Assembly: GCA_036375875.1 (NCBI GenBank)
Contig: DASVBK010000269.1
Coordinates: 1-7,234 of the forward strand
Direction: 5' to 3'
DNA: 7,234 nt
Source of the DNA: Prado023 sp036375875
GTDB taxonomy: Bacteria; Actinomycetota; Actinomycetes; S36-B12; CAIYMF01
The translations under genes were made by a program, and so were the position numbers. Under the pieces are notes generated by a model. The model worked only from the letters and a program-made list of their open reading frames with translations. It searched no databases and had not been told where the DNA came from. Numbering within the stretch: position 1 is the stretch's first letter; the number at the start of each line of letters is the position of its first letter. This document shows positions 6,167 to 7,234 of this stretch, in pieces.

Positions 6167-7234
6167 GCACGGCACCACGCCGCGCTGACCGCCTGCTCGT
6201 CGCGCTGCCCGCGCGGCTGCCGGTGCTGCTGTTCTGGACCGCACTGGTGGCCAGCCTGGCCGTGCTGGGCGCCGCGTTCACGCCGTGGCTGGTCCTGCCG
6301 GTGCTCGCGGGCGTGGTGTGGCTGACCTGGCGGCTGGTCCCCGAGCCGGTGCCCGTGACGCGGGCCGCCGTGCAGGGTGCCGGCGTCGCCCTGGCCCTGG
6401 CCCTTGCCTGGCTGCTGGCCAACGCCTGGTTCGCGGGGCAGGTGCTGCTCGTGCAGCGGGACCCCGGGTTCCTCACGCTCGAGGGGCTCTGGCTGGCCGA
6501 GCACGCCGACCCCGACATCCCGCTGCGCTCGGCCGCCGCAGTGGCCGACGCGATCCCAGGGGCGCAGGCCATCTCCGATGCCTTCTGGCGCGGCGGCGAC
6601 GTGATGTACGCCCAGGGCGCCAAGGCGTTCCCCGCGCTCATCGCCCTGCCCGGCTGGCTCTTCGGCCCGTGGGGCGTCCTGCTCGGCAACCTGGTGATCG
6701 GCGCCGTCGCCCTGCTGGCCGTGTACGACCTGGGCCGGCGGCTGATCGATCCGCGGTGGGCGCTGCTGCCGGTGGCGGCCCTCGCCCTCACCACGCCGTT
6801 CCTCTACTTCACGCGCACGCCGTTCACCGAGCCCACGAACGTGGTGCTCACGTTCGGCGGCCTGGCGGTGCTCTGGGGTGCCTACCGGCAGCCCCGGCTC
6901 TGGCCGTTCGCCCTCGGTGGGGCCATGCTCGGCGCCAACGCGCTGTCGCGCATCGACGGGGCAGCCGTGGCCGCCGGGCTGGTCCTGGGCCTGGGCGTGG
7001 TGGCGGCCGGCACCAGGGATCCGGCGCGCCGACGCCTGGCGCTGCTCGGCTGGGTCGTGGCCAGTGCGGCCGCCGGCCTCATGGTGCTGCTGGGCTACCT
7101 CGACGTGCGGATCAACAGCCCCGGCTACCTCGACGAGCACGTGTGGCTCTACCAGCCCCTCATCGCCATGCTCGTGGCGTGCGTCGTCGCGGCCGCGGCC
7201 GGGATCGCGCTCTGCTGGTGGACCCCGGTGGGCA
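6163..7234 (+). CDS. Polytopic GT-C-like membrane glycosyltransferase (partial, runs off the window)
   Basis: The frame is open from the GTG at 6163 to the window end: 357 codons without a stop. The GTG overlaps the upstream TGA as GTGA, and GGACGAGG just before it may help initiation. The product has three hydrophobic segments near the N-terminus (about 19-38, 40-60 and 68-92). A hydrophilic loop (93-150) with QRDPGFLTLEG (98-108) follows, then about seven more hydrophobic segments. An early outer loop with an acidic residue, here Asp100, followed by many helices is the layout of GT-C enzymes such as the PMT/ArnT superfamily, where that acid is catalytic. FTRTPFTEPTN (216-226) and ANALSRIDG (258-266) also recall internal motifs of these proteins. 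Such enzymes take a sugar from a polyprenyl-phosphate carrier outside the membrane, fitting the GT2 enzyme just upstream. A conserved membrane protein of unknown function remains possible, since overall similarity is judged from short motifs and the C-terminus is missing. Confidence 0.65.
   Translation, partial: MSTAPRRADRLLVALPARLPVLLFWTALVASLAVLGAAFTPWLVLPVLAGVVWLTWRLVPEPVPVTRAAVQGAGVALALALAWLLANAWFAGQVLLVQRDPGFLTLEGLWLAEHADPDIPLRSAAAVADAIPGAQAISDAFWRGGDVMYAQGAKAFPALIALPGWLFGPWGVLLGNLVIGAVALLAVYDLGRRLIDPRWALLPVAALALTTPFLYFTRTPFTEPTNVVLTFGGLAVLWGAYRQPRLWPFALGGAMLGANALSRIDGAAVAAGLVLGLGVVAAGTRDPARRRLALLGWVVASAAAGLMVLLGYLDVRINSPGYLDEHVWLYQPLIAMLVACVVAAAAGIALCWWTPVG

Noticed and set aside
1..7234. 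Search for CRISPR arrays, tRNA or rRNA genes, transposases, IS ends and attachment sites
   Set aside because: No regularly spaced repeats, cloverleaf-like sequence, conserved rRNA segment or transposase motif was recognised on either strand by eye.

Overview
This is a very GC-rich window in which every recognisable gene lies on the + strand. Start codons are GTG-biased, third codon positions are almost all G or C, and a DUF6350/PerM-like membrane protein follows what looks like the tail of sucD. Together these point to an actinobacterium (Actinomycetota). I cannot name a genus from the sequence alone.

Layout. Positions 1-29 are the last codons of an upstream gene, most likely sucD (succinyl-CoA ligase alpha subunit). 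Positions 122-2080 encode a DUF6350-type polytopic membrane protein with an unusually long acidic, low-complexity C-terminal tail. Positions 2167-4050 encode a two-domain protein: an N-terminal GT4-like (GT-B fold) glycosyltransferase joined to a C-terminal class I SAM-dependent methyltransferase. Positions 4047-4991 encode a flippase-like integral membrane protein of the LPG_synthase_TM (UPF0104) family, whose GTG start overlaps the preceding stop. After a 113-base gap holding a perfect hairpin and a possible promoter, 5105-6166 encode a family 2 glycosyltransferase with two C-terminal membrane segments. Its stop overlaps the GTG of a polytopic GT-C-like membrane protein (6163 to the window end, cut off).

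Working model. The last four genes read as part of a cell-envelope glycan or glycolipid locus. The GT2 enzyme resembles polyprenyl-phosphate sugar synthases, the GT-C-like protein could use such a lipid-linked sugar on the outer face of the membrane, the LPG_synthase_TM protein could take part in lipid movement, and the GT4-methyltransferase could add and then methylate a sugar or related acceptor. The family assignments come from visible motifs; the pathway is inference. In many actinobacteria the sucC-sucD-DUF6350 block is followed by purN-purH; here glycan genes sit in that place.

No tRNA, rRNA, CRISPR array, transposase or insertion-sequence end was recognised. No gene-free stretch exceeds about 115 bases. 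The most notable points are the GT4-methyltransferase fusion, the altered nucleotide-sugar motif in its GT domain, and the lipid-linked sugar module as a whole.
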